NCBI RefSeq assembly: GCF_040784935.1
Contig: NZ_CP160680.1
Coordinates: 5,251,802-5,315,801 of the forward strand
Direction: 5' to 3'
Length of the DNA: 64,000 bases
Source of the DNA: Lewinella sp. LCG006
GTDB taxonomy: Bacteria; Bacteroidota; Bacteroidia; Chitinophagales; Saprospiraceae
Of this stretch, positions 34,888 through 43,494 are shown one piece after another. The notes under the pieces are model-generated. The model saw only the letters and a program-made list of their open reading frames with translations, searched no databases and had not been told where the DNA came from. A program made the translations under genes and the position numbers. Within the stretch, counting starts at the first letter, position 1. Every line of letters starts with the position of its first letter.

Positions 34888-35037
34888 TTAGAACAGGGTG
34901 TAAATAAATGAACCGACGGCAGAGCTCTCGGCAAAAATAATGAGTGCCCCGATGAGCAGTAAGATGGCAATGATGGGGAACAACCACCACTTGCGCCGTT
35001 CTTTCATAAAAAGCCATAAATCACGTAAAAATTCCAT
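34888..35037 (-). CDS. DUF5989/SxtK-like 49-aa membrane protein
   Basis: The product is 49 aa. The start MEFLRDLWLFMKERRKWW is followed by a membrane helix (LFPIIAILLLIGALIIFAE) and the tail SSAVGSFIYTLF. This pattern (FLxxLWxFMKxRKKWWL, one helix, a short tail) is that of the DUF5989 family, which commonly sits between or beside carbamoyltransferase and SxtJ-type genes. It lies 12 bp after the carbamoyltransferase stop and 9 bp before the SxtJ-like gene. It may act as a membrane partner of the carbamoyltransferase (inference). Confidence 0.75.
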   Translation of the reverse strand: MEFLRDLWLFMKERRKWWLFPIIAILLLIGALIIFAESSAVGSFIYTLF

Positions 35038-35049
35038 GTTTATTGGAGT

Positions 35050-36915
35050 TTAATCTAGCGCAAAAGCTTCCTCTTTCGCCGCTTGAATCTTTTTATTTTC
35101 GGGTTGATCTGTTTTGGCGAACAGAAAATCCCCCATCACAAGATAGTCCATATTGGTACGCACAAAGCACCGAAAGGCATCTTCTGGCGTACAAACGACA
35201 GGCTCTCCCCTGACATTAAAACTGGTGTTGACCAATAAGCCATAACCTGTCTTTGCTTTGAAGGCTTGTAGTAGGCGGTAGTAAATGGGATTGGTCGCTT
35301 CGTGAACAGTTTGCACCCTTGCTGAAAAATCAATGTGGGTGATGGCGGGCATATCAGACCGCTCAATATTGATCTTCTCCTTTAGGGGGAGTGTGCCGTA
35401 GTCGGTGGGTAGCCTTTTTTTGCGTTCTTCCTTGACCGAAGCGACGACCAACATGTAAGGGCTTGCCTCCTCTAATTCAAAATAGGTACTGACATCTTCG
35501 GCGAGTACGGATGGGGCAAAAGGACGGAAGCTTTCCCTGAACTTTATCTTCAGGTTGAGTTTTATCTGCATTTCAGGATTTCTTACATCTCCCAAAATAC
35601 TCCGGCTCCCCAAGGCACGCGGGCCGAATTCCTGTCGCCCCTGGAACCATCCCACCACTTGCCCGTCGGCTAGTAAATCCGCTACTTTATTACAAAGGTC
35701 TTCTTCGCTGTATTCCTGGTAAACGGCTTCGTACTTTCTGGCAACTTCCCGGATAGCCATTGCCGAGAATTCCGGACCGAGGTAGGCTCCTTTCATGCCA
35801 TCCATCTTTTTGCTATCGACCATCCTTTCTTGCGCAAAATAGATGTAATGGGCGGCGAGTGCGGCACCAAGGGCACCACCAGCATCACCGGCAGCGGGTT
35901 GGATCCAAATATCCCTGAATAGTTTAGCGCGTAGCAAGTGGCCGTTGGCTACGCAGTTTAAGGCAACACCACCAGCTAAACACAAATGTGCTGAACCGGT
36001 GATTTCGGCGGCTGTTTTTGCGAGTTTCAATACGATCTCTTCCGTAACGTGCTGAATAGCAATGGCCAGATTACAGTGTTTTTGCTCCAATGGGCTTTCG
36101 CTGGTGCGGCAGGGAAAGCCAAATAGTCTTTCCCATTTCTGGTCATCTATCATTCTGGAGCCCGTGGCAAACGTAAAATACGCAGGCTGCAATACGATGG
36201 AACCATCTGGTTTAATGGACACCAGGTGATCCTTTATCGTCTGGATAAACTGCTGGGTTTGCGGATCATCCAAATTCCCGTAAGGGGCAAGTCCCATGAG
36301 CTTGTACTCACCAAAATTGACCTTGAACCCCAGGAAATAAGTAAAAGAAGAATACAGAAGCCCCAACGAATCGGGAAAATGCAGCTCTTTGAGAATGCGA
36401 ATATCCTTGCCTTCCCCTTTACAAATACTAGCTGTGGCCCATTCGCCCACGCCATCAATTGTTAAAATAGCGGCACTTTCGTAGGGCGAAGGATAAAAAG
36501 CACTGGCAGCGTGGGACAAGTGATGTTCCGGGAATAAAATTTTGGGCAGGTGCTTAAGGTCGGGATCCAGGGTTTTGAGCGCTTTTCTTAGCTGCTGTTT
36601 GAGGAATATTTTTTCCTTAATCCAAACTGGCATGGAGCGAATAAAGCTGCCTAATCCTTTAGGCGCATGTTGATAATAGGTCTCTAAAATTCGTTCAAAT
36701 TTTAAAAACGGTTTATCATAAAAAGCGATGGCATCCAATTCCTCCAGCGAGAGGCCTGCGTGTTGGAGCAACCACTTTATTGAATGCTCAGGAAAGGAAG
36801 CGTCATGTTTGATGCGCGTAAACCATTCTTCCTGCGCAGCAGCGACCACTTCGCCGTTTACCGTCACGGCAGCGGCGGAATCATGATAATAAGCAGATAT
36901 TCCAAGGATTTTCAT
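35050..36915 (-). CDS. NodU/CmcH-family O-carbamoyltransferase
   Basis: The product is 621 aa, normal length. These enzymes transfer carbamoyl from carbamoyl phosphate through a carbamoyl-adenylate to a hydroxyl of a sugar or antibiotic. The N-terminal domain shows ILGISAYYHDSAAAV, EHHLSHAASAFYPSPYESAA, LTIDGVGEWAT and LGLLYSSFTYFLGF, and GGVALNCVANG. The C-terminal Sua5-like part has GWFQGRQEFGPRALGSRSIL and LVNTSFNVRGEPVVCTPEDA. The full motif set suggests an active enzyme. Followed closely by two tiny membrane protein genes and then a GT2 gene, it likely decorates an envelope glycan (inference). Confidence 0.94.
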   Translation of the reverse strand: MKILGISAYYHDSAAAVTVNGEVVAAAQEEWFTRIKHDASFPEHSIKWLLQHAGLSLEELDAIAFYDKPFLKFERILETYYQHAPKGLGSFIRSMPVWIKEKIFLKQQLRKALKTLDPDLKHLPKILFPEHHLSHAASAFYPSPYESAAILTIDGVGEWATASICKGEGKDIRILKELHFPDSLGLLYSSFTYFLGFKVNFGEYKLMGLAPYGNLDDPQTQQFIQTIKDHLVSIKPDGSIVLQPAYFTFATGSRMIDDQKWERLFGFPCRTSESPLEQKHCNLAIAIQHVTEEIVLKLAKTAAEITGSAHLCLAGGVALNCVANGHLLRAKLFRDIWIQPAAGDAGGALGAALAAHYIYFAQERMVDSKKMDGMKGAYLGPEFSAMAIREVARKYEAVYQEYSEEDLCNKVADLLADGQVVGWFQGRQEFGPRALGSRSILGDVRNPEMQIKLNLKIKFRESFRPFAPSVLAEDVSTYFELEEASPYMLVVASVKEERKKRLPTDYGTLPLKEKINIERSDMPAITHIDFSARVQTVHEATNPIYYRLLQAFKAKTGYGLLVNTSFNVRGEPVVCTPEDAFRCFVRTNMDYLVMGDFLFAKTDQPENKKIQAAKEEAFALD

Positions 36916-36987
36916 TTAAATGCTACTGTGGAGGACCCAAGATACTTATTTTAGAGTTTTAGATAATTTATTGTCAACTTTACGGGT

Positions 36988-38838
36988 ATGAAAGCTAATT
37001 ATTTTCGGTTTCGTTACCTGTTGTTATTGGTGGGTGCCGTTTATCTCTTTTCCTTTGGCTTTTTCCAACGCTGGAATACGAGTATTCGCTACGGAGGAGA
37101 CAGTTGGGGGTACTACGGTTACCTACCCGCTACTTTTATTTATGGCGATTTGGACAATATCTCGGATAGTTATCTGAAGCGTTTTCCTTATACTAATCTC
37201 GGCCCTCACTTTCCATCACCGGGTGGGGAATTACCTATTGCCGAAAACGGGCATCGGGTCATCAAGTACACTTGTGGGGTAGCCATATTGCAGTTGCCTT
37301 TCTTTGTTGTAGGCCATACCTGGGCAGCCCTGGATAGAGATTACCCGCAAGATGGTTTTTCTTTTCCTTATGTTTTTTGTGTGCTCTTTGGCAATCTTTT
37401 CTATTTGCTACTGGGCGGCTATTTATTGTATTTGTTATTGGCTAGCCATTTTAGCCCAAAAATCGCTTTCCTGACCTTGCTCGTATTGGTTTTAGGTACA
37501 AATCTGTACAATTTTGCGGTTTACCGGGCGGGCATGTCGCACGCCTACCTGTTTTCCTTGTACGCTGGATTGATGTATGCCAGCTGGCGATTTTATGCGC
37601 AACCACGGCAGCGTTGGATCATATGGGCGGCTATTTGCGCGGGGATGATTACGCTAATTCGCCCTGTGGAAATCTTGTGTTTGGCCATTCCATTGGCCTA
37701 CGGACTTACGGATGTGAGTAAGTTGCGAGAGAGACTTGCCTTCTGGGGCGAACATTGGCGCTGGCTCGTATTGGCGGCAGGGCTGTTTATCCTTTGCGGC
37801 ATACCGCAGTTGTTGTATTGGAAGCATGCTTCCGGGCATTGGCTGTTCGACAGTTACCCCAATGAGGCTTTTGATTTTGCCAGGGCCAAAATTGCCAATG
37901 GCTTGTTTTCTGCCCAAAATGGCTGGTTGGTTTATTCGCCAATAATGGTTTTTAGCCTCTTAGGCATAGTGGCATTGCTAAGGAACCGGACTTGGCTTTG
38001 GCCGGTAGTGCTCATTTTACCTTTACATATTTACATTGCTTACAGTTGGTGGTGCTGGTACTACATCAATGGATTTGGCTCAAGGCCAATGGTAGAGTTG
38101 TACGCATTGCTTTCGATTCCATTGGCTTATAGTTTTGCTTATCTGGATCGCCGAAAATGGACTTCTATTCTTTTAGTGTTCCTGATCATGGGTGCGATTG
38201 GATTACAATTATTCCAAAATTGGCAGCACAGCAAAGGGATTCTTTGGAGTGAGATGGCCAATGGAGCTTACTATCGGGCCGTATTTGGCAAAACAGCCAT
38301 GACTTATGATGCGCTGGTCGCTTTCGACAGTGATGAGATGCAACCGGATAGTACCTCCCTCACCTTGATTAAGCCATTGGTAAAGCTTGATTTTGAACAG
38401 CAAGACAGTCAACTCCATCTAGTCCAAACACCTGTGTACCAAGGACAGCAGGTATTAAAAATTACCCCAGAACAGAAATATGCCTCCATTTATGAAGGTC
38501 CGCTAAATAGGGACGCAATTAAAGTAGGGGAGTGGCTGCATATCTCCGCTTATTGCTACAAAGAGAAAAAAGAGTTTCCCTGGTACATTGCACCTTCAAT
38601 TGTTGTGGAATTCAGCGATGATCAAGGGACACTTAAATACCGACAGGTGCGGATTGATAGTAAATTGAACAATCCAGGTTTTAGCCTTTGGGGTGGTGAA
38701 CCCGATCATTGGGGGTACGTTCGCCTATGGGTACAAGTACCAGAAGAAGCAACTCCCGAAACGATGCTTAAGATCTACTTTATGGTAGAGCAGGAAGTGG
38801 TTTATGCGGATGAGGTGGAAGTGGGACTTTGGGAGTAA
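36988..38838 (+). CDS. Polytopic GT-C-like membrane protein with C-terminal beta domain
   Basis: The product is 616 aa. About ten to twelve membrane helices occupy residues 10-430. A soluble beta-rich domain fills the last 180 residues (VKLDFEQQDSQLHL, VEFSDDQGTLKYRQV), resembling a carbohydrate-binding or lectin-like fold. The first periplasmic loop has YGGDSWGYYGYLP and HRVIKYTCG segments, consistent with a GT-C glycosyltransferase that uses polyprenyl-phosphate sugars, but no family-defining acidic pair is certain. It diverges from the carbamoyltransferase (72 bp between start codons) and is followed 20 bp later by another GT-C-type gene. Confidence 0.65.
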   Translation: MKANYFRFRYLLLLVGAVYLFSFGFFQRWNTSIRYGGDSWGYYGYLPATFIYGDLDNISDSYLKRFPYTNLGPHFPSPGGELPIAENGHRVIKYTCGVAILQLPFFVVGHTWAALDRDYPQDGFSFPYVFCVLFGNLFYLLLGGYLLYLLLASHFSPKIAFLTLLVLVLGTNLYNFAVYRAGMSHAYLFSLYAGLMYASWRFYAQPRQRWIIWAAICAGMITLIRPVEILCLAIPLAYGLTDVSKLRERLAFWGEHWRWLVLAAGLFILCGIPQLLYWKHASGHWLFDSYPNEAFDFARAKIANGLFSAQNGWLVYSPIMVFSLLGIVALLRNRTWLWPVVLILPLHIYIAYSWWCWYYINGFGSRPMVELYALLSIPLAYSFAYLDRRKWTSILLVFLIMGAIGLQLFQNWQHSKGILWSEMANGAYYRAVFGKTAMTYDALVAFDSDEMQPDSTSLTLIKPLVKLDFEQQDSQLHLVQTPVYQGQQVLKITPEQKYASIYEGPLNRDAIKVGEWLHISAYCYKEKKEFPWYIAPSIVVEFSDDQGTLKYRQVRIDSKLNNPGFSLWGGEPDHWGYVRLWVQVPEEATPETMLKIYFMVEQEVVYADEVEVGLWE

Positions 38839-38858
38839 TTTTTATTAAAGACAAGCTA

Positions 38859-40433
38859 ATGAAAATCATAAATACTTTTCAAGGAATAGGGAATCACAAC
38901 ATTTTATTATTACTAATTATATTTTGTTTTTCCATATTAAGTATTAATAGTTTTTTTAAAAAAAAATATAACACGGCCGTTTTTTTATTGTTTGTCGCTG
39001 CATTTTTACTTCGTCTAATGATGATATTTATGGATCCCTTTCTACATGAATGGGATGAAAGATATCACGCTTTGGTGGCAAAGAACATGATAGATACACC
39101 ATTTTGGCCACGCTTATGGATGAGCGATGTGCTAGATTATAACTACCAAGAGTGGTGTTGCAATTACACATGGGTTCATAAGCCTCCTTGGTTCCTTTGG
39201 CAAATGGCTTTAGGAATGAAGTTATTCGGAGCGGAAATATGGGCAATGAGGTTTCCTGGAGCTTTAATAAATACGTTGCAACTTATCTTGGTATATCACA
39301 TTGGAAAATTATTAGTAAATGAAAGGGTAGGTTATTTCGCAGCAATTAGTTTTGCTTTTAGTTACTTTGCTTTAGAACAAGTGAGTGGAAATATGGGGCG
39401 TGAACACGTCGATGTAAGCTTTCTATTTTACCTTACATTGAATCTTTGGGCTTGGATTCGTTATACGAAGGCTGAAGAAAAAGAGCGCTGGAAGTGGGCG
39501 GTATTAATAGGCTTTATTGCAGGAATAGCTGTTTTAGTAAAATGGTTGTTAGGGTTGTATGTTTTTGGTATATGGGGAGTATGGGCTATTGTGGAAAGGA
39601 AAATTTCTTTAAAAGAAATAGGATTAGGCAGTTTGTCATTAATAATTGCATTGAGCGTATTTTTACCTTGGCAGTGGCATATTTATAGCGAATTTCCATT
39701 AGAAAGTGCTTTTGAAGGAGCTTTTAATAAAAGGCATATAACAGAAGCACTAGAAAATCACGAGCAACTATGGTCATATTACTTCACTAATAATCACATT
39801 CTTTACGGGGCGTTTAGCTGGGTGTTAATAGGAATTGGTTTTTTTAGTTTCATTAGGACAGTGAAAAGATCATATGTAATTAGTTTAACAGTTGCAGTAG
39901 TTGTAGTATATGCGTTTTTTATAATTGCATCAACCAAGTTTATTGCCTATGTATTTATGGTTAGCCCCATCATTTTTGTTATACTAGGATGCGCACTTAA
40001 TTATTTCTACGATTTGCATGAAAAAAATATATCTAGTCAAAACATTGCTAAATCTCTCGGTTTAATAGCTTTACTGCTTTATTGTTCTTACACCCTAAGA
40101 TTAAAAATGATACTTGATTTTCACTACCACGGAAAGAGTAGTTATATATCTAGTTTTTTGGAGAGAGATAATAAAATACATGATGCTAGAGGATGGTATG
40201 AAATAGGAGATTCGATCCCTGATAATGCGGTGTTTTTGCACGTCAATCAACCAGTAGAAGTGATGTTTTACACTGGAAATCTAGCCTACTTTTGGGTTGA
40301 TCCTAAAGATATAGATAAGCTTAAGGAAAGGGGGTATGAGCCGTTTCTAGTGCCAAACCCAAGATATCCATCTCCTTCTCATTTAGTTAATGATGACAGG
40401 ATTAAGAAACTTGATTTTATGCCAAAACAATAG
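38859..40433 (+). CDS. GT39/ArnT-like membrane glycosyltransferase
   Basis: The product is 524 aa from ATG 38859 (MKIINTFQGIGNHNILLL); an earlier in-frame start would overlap the previous gene. The first periplasmic loop carries HEWDERYHALVAKNM, the acidic motif typical of PMT/ArnT enzymes that take sugars from undecaprenyl phosphate, and HKPPWFLWQMALGMKLFG follows as in ArnT. About ten to twelve helices and a soluble C-terminal tail complete it. The DNA is clearly richer in A+T than both neighbours, suggesting transfer from elsewhere. The acceptor is unknown. Confidence 0.85.
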   Translation: MKIINTFQGIGNHNILLLLIIFCFSILSINSFFKKKYNTAVFLLFVAAFLLRLMMIFMDPFLHEWDERYHALVAKNMIDTPFWPRLWMSDVLDYNYQEWCCNYTWVHKPPWFLWQMALGMKLFGAEIWAMRFPGALINTLQLILVYHIGKLLVNERVGYFAAISFAFSYFALEQVSGNMGREHVDVSFLFYLTLNLWAWIRYTKAEEKERWKWAVLIGFIAGIAVLVKWLLGLYVFGIWGVWAIVERKISLKEIGLGSLSLIIALSVFLPWQWHIYSEFPLESAFEGAFNKRHITEALENHEQLWSYYFTNNHILYGAFSWVLIGIGFFSFIRTVKRSYVISLTVAVVVVYAFFIIASTKFIAYVFMVSPIIFVILGCALNYFYDLHEKNISSQNIAKSLGLIALLLYCSYTLRLKMILDFHYHGKSSYISSFLERDNKIHDARGWYEIGDSIPDNAVFLHVNQPVEVMFYTGNLAYFWVDPKDIDKLKERGYEPFLVPNPRYPSPSHLVNDDRIKKLDFMPKQ

Positions 40434-40493
40434 TGGCTATATCCCGATTTAGTTTGTTTGATTACAAAAAATGTCAATAAAAGGCTAATAAAT

Positions 40494-40925
40494 ATGATGA
40501 TTTGGAAAACCACCCCCACCTTAGAAAGCCTCAATGCCAGTGGAGACAATAGCCTGGCGGAACACCTGGAGATCGTATTTACAGAAATAGGAGAGGATTA
40601 CATGACAGCCACTATGCCGGTTGATCATCGCACGGTGCAGCCCATGCGCCTCTTGCACGGTGGGGCTTCGGTAGCGTTTGCTGAGACCTTGGGCAGTGTT
40701 GCCTCGATGTATTGCCTTCCGGATATAGCCAACCAATCGGTAGTAGGTGTGGAAATAAATGCTAATCACCTCAATTCAGCCAAAGAAGGTGAAACAGTAA
40801 CCGGAACAGTACGTCCCATCAAGGTCGGGCGCCGTCTTCACGTTTGGGAAATCAAGATTCATCGTTCTGATGAAAAAATAGTTTGTGTCAGCCGAATAAC
40901 AATTGCCGTGGTGGAGCGGCGGTAA
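40494..40925 (+). CDS. menI: Hotdog-fold acyl-CoA thioesterase, MenI/YdiI-like
   Basis: The product is 143 aa from the first of two adjacent ATGs (40494 or 40497). The pattern MIWKTTPTLESLN, MPVDHRTVQPMRLLHGGASV, AFAETLGSVAS (with the catalytic Glu), VGVEINANHL and VGRRLHVWEIKIH follows E. coli YdiI/MenI closely. MenI hydrolyses 1,4-dihydroxy-2-naphthoyl-CoA in menaquinone synthesis, which suits a menaquinone-using organism. Related enzymes act on other aromatic acyl-CoAs, so the substrate is inferred. No other men genes are adjacent. Confidence 0.85.
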   Translation: MMIWKTTPTLESLNASGDNSLAEHLEIVFTEIGEDYMTATMPVDHRTVQPMRLLHGGASVAFAETLGSVASMYCLPDIANQSVVGVEINANHLNSAKEGETVTGTVRPIKVGRRLHVWEIKIHRSDEKIVCVSRITIAVVERR

Positions 40926-41034
40926 GCAGCCTGTTTTGATAAAATTAGGACTATCTTCGCTGCCTGCCTTGACCGACTACAGGCATCATCTAAGCCCTTC
41001 TACAATTTCGAACCAAATAATAATTACTCCTGGT

Positions 41035-43425
41035 ATGCAAAAACAGCTACTTACACTTTGCTTTTTCCTTTTGTTTGGCACCTTAGGATGGAGCCAGTTG
41101 AATATGTCTCTCCGCTCAAATATCCAGTACAATGTTGATCTCAACGATGTGTGGGGTTACGTTGCGCCTGACGGTAGTGAATATGCCTTGGTAGGAGCCC
41201 GCAACGGTGTCTCTATTGTCAATGTTTCCGATCCTGATAATGCCACCGAAGTAGCCTTTGTGCCTGGACAAAATTCTACCTGGCGAGATATCAAAACCTG
41301 GGGGGAGTACGCTTACGTGGTGACGGACCAGAGCGGAACAACGGAAGGGCTGACGGTTATCGATTTGACGAATATAGCCTCAGAGACGGTTAATTTTTTC
41401 CACTGGACACCAGATCTTCCTGATTTAGGGACGCTAAACCGTTGCCATAATATCTACATTGATGAATTCGGTTACGCCTATCTGGCGGGCTGTAATATCA
41501 ATGATGGCGGGATGATTTTCATTGATGTATTCAGCACGCCGGGAACCCCCGTTTATGCTGGTGCAGCGCCTAATCGTTATGCGCACGACGTATATGTTCG
41601 CAACAATAAGATGTATTCCTCGGAACTCACCCGTGGGCGGATGGCCATTTACGATGTTACGGATAAGGCCGAAGTTATTTTAGAAGGTGTACAGACAACG
41701 CCATTTGAATTTACCCACAATATTTGGCTGTCTGATGATAGTAACATTGCTTTCACTACCGATGAACAGCCCAATGCACCTGTAGCGGCCTACGATGTGA
41801 GCGACCCTACCGATATTCAGGAATTGGATCAGTACCGCCCAACGATTACCCTAAACGATGGGGTGATTCCTCACAATGTGCACGTTTGGCAAGACTGGTT
41901 GATCATCAGTTATTACACCGATGGAGGAATCGTTGTGGATGCTGCCCGGCCCAACAACTTGGTAGAAGTAGCGAACTTTGACACCTTTTTTGGTGGAGGA
42001 ACAGGCTTTCAAGGCGTCTGGGGTGCTTATCCTTTTTTACCTTCTGGAGTGGTATTGTTGACGGACATCGGTAACGGCCTCTATGTATTAGACGTCAATT
42101 ATGTTCGTGCCTGCTATTTGGAAGGTACCGTCACGAATGCAGTAACGGGTGCCCAAATCAGTGGCGCAGAAATTGTCCTCGTAGCTGATGAAGCCAATGT
42201 GAATTATTCTCGCCTTGATGGCACCTATGGCACTGGGCTCGCAACTGCTGGGACGTATACCGTAGAGGTAACAAAACCCGGTTACATACCTTTCACTACA
42301 GAAGTGTCTATTGACAATGGTATTGTAACGATTCTTGATATTCCATTACAACCGCTGCCTACCTACAATAAAAATGGTATTGTCATAGAGGAGGGCGTGG
42401 CTGTTCCTGTTCCAGGTGCCAAAATCGTCCTGCAAAACGAGTTTTCCGTTTTTGAATTCACCGCCGATGGCAATGGTGTATTCTTGATCGAAGGGGTGTA
42501 TGAAGACAATTACGATGTCTTTGTCGGTGCTTGGGGCTATCAGCAAAAACTTATCAATGATCTTCCTATCATCAACAATGATGATTTGACGATAGAACTG
42601 AATCGTGGCTACGAGGATGATTTTGCGATTGATCTAGGCTGGACGACAGAGGCTGACAACGAAACCCGTGCAGGTTTTTGGGAGTTAGGCGAGCCCAACG
42701 GTACGTACAATGGCGGTTCTCCTTCAAATCCTGAATTTGATATAGAAGGCGATCTCGGTGATCAATGTTACGTTACCGGTAATGCCGGAGGTAATGCTGC
42801 TACAGATGATGTGGATGGTGCCAGTGTTACCCTCGTTTCTCCAGTAATGGCACTAGCCAGTACTTATGTCGATCCGGTTGTTGAGTACAACCTGTGGTTT
42901 TACAATGCAGGTGGTGATGGCAATCCGAATGATGCCCTGGAGGTTATTGTTTCTAACGGAACGGAAGAAGTCGTTATTGAAACACTCTCGTCCTCAGCGG
43001 GCGTTTGGCGGGATCGTTCCATAATTAACCTGAGCGAGCTTATCACGATTACTGATGATATGCAGATACGTTTTGTTACCAGCGATTTTGATCCTAATGG
43101 TCACCTGGTTGAGGCCGCAGTGGATGCTTTTGCCGTAACGGGGGAATTATTGGTTAATACCAACAACCCGGTACTAAACGTAAGCTGGTCTGTTGCTCCT
43201 AATCCCTTCAAGGATCAGATGATGTTGAATTACCAACTACCAGTATGGAACGGACAAGGCCAATTAACAGTAGTGAATGCTTTAGGGCAGATCGTAATGA
43301 CCCAAGCTTTGACTGCGCAGCAGGCATCTGTCACCTTGGGTGCTACCTGGCCACGTGGTATCTACACCATCAAGATGGAAATCCGCGGACAAGGAACAGC
43401 TATCCAGCGGGTGATTAAGCAATAA
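41035..43425 (+). CDS. Choice-of-anchor-B family secreted protein with T9SS sorting domain
   Basis: The product is 796 aa from ATG 41035 (MQKQLLTLCFFLLFGTLGWS). Residues about 25-390 are a beta-propeller of LVIVD-type repeats (LNDVWGYVAPDGSEYALVGA, GVSIVNVSDP, HNIYIDEFGYAYLAG, YDVTDKAEV) matching the choice-of-anchor-B family. Two carboxypeptidase-regulatory-like domains follow (about 395-560, LEGTVTNAVTGAQISGAEIV), then a jelly-roll-like domain. The last 80 residues form a T9SS type A sorting domain (VAPNPFKDQM, VNALGQIV, WPRGIYTIKM). The upstream frame overlaps the thioesterase stop and is not used. Confidence 0.88.
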   Translation: MQKQLLTLCFFLLFGTLGWSQLNMSLRSNIQYNVDLNDVWGYVAPDGSEYALVGARNGVSIVNVSDPDNATEVAFVPGQNSTWRDIKTWGEYAYVVTDQSGTTEGLTVIDLTNIASETVNFFHWTPDLPDLGTLNRCHNIYIDEFGYAYLAGCNINDGGMIFIDVFSTPGTPVYAGAAPNRYAHDVYVRNNKMYSSELTRGRMAIYDVTDKAEVILEGVQTTPFEFTHNIWLSDDSNIAFTTDEQPNAPVAAYDVSDPTDIQELDQYRPTITLNDGVIPHNVHVWQDWLIISYYTDGGIVVDAARPNNLVEVANFDTFFGGGTGFQGVWGAYPFLPSGVVLLTDIGNGLYVLDVNYVRACYLEGTVTNAVTGAQISGAEIVLVADEANVNYSRLDGTYGTGLATAGTYTVEVTKPGYIPFTTEVSIDNGIVTILDIPLQPLPTYNKNGIVIEEGVAVPVPGAKIVLQNEFSVFEFTADGNGVFLIEGVYEDNYDVFVGAWGYQQKLINDLPIINNDDLTIELNRGYEDDFAIDLGWTTEADNETRAGFWELGEPNGTYNGGSPSNPEFDIEGDLGDQCYVTGNAGGNAATDDVDGASVTLVSPVMALASTYVDPVVEYNLWFYNAGGDGNPNDALEVIVSNGTEEVVIETLSSSAGVWRDRSIINLSELITITDDMQIRFVTSDFDPNGHLVEAAVDAFAVTGELLVNTNNPVLNVSWSVAPNPFKDQMMLNYQLPVWNGQGQLTVVNALGQIVMTQALTAQQASVTLGATWPRGIYTIKMEIRGQGTAIQRVIKQ

Positions 43426-43451
43426 TATTTTATATAAAAACTATTGCGTTT

Positions 43452-43490
43452 GAAAACGCCCGAGCTGAACTTTACAACTCGGGCGTTTTC
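43452..43490. terminator. Bidirectional terminator between convergent genes
   Basis: GAAAACGCCCGAG pairs perfectly with CTCGGGCGTTTTC around a 13-nt loop. The AACGCCCGAG arm recurs in the terminators at 57376 and 59072. Confidence 0.82.
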
Positions 43491-43494
43491 TTGT

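Noticed and set aside
33700-40433. A saxitoxin-type biosynthetic cluster
   Set aside because: Only the carbamoyltransferase and its two small partners resemble sxt genes. No polyketide-like, amidinotransferase or other sxt enzymes are present.
41000-41034. Start of the choice-of-anchor-B protein at 40903 inside the thioesterase gene
   Set aside because: The extra 44 residues have no signal-peptide character, while ATG 41035 gives a standard one.
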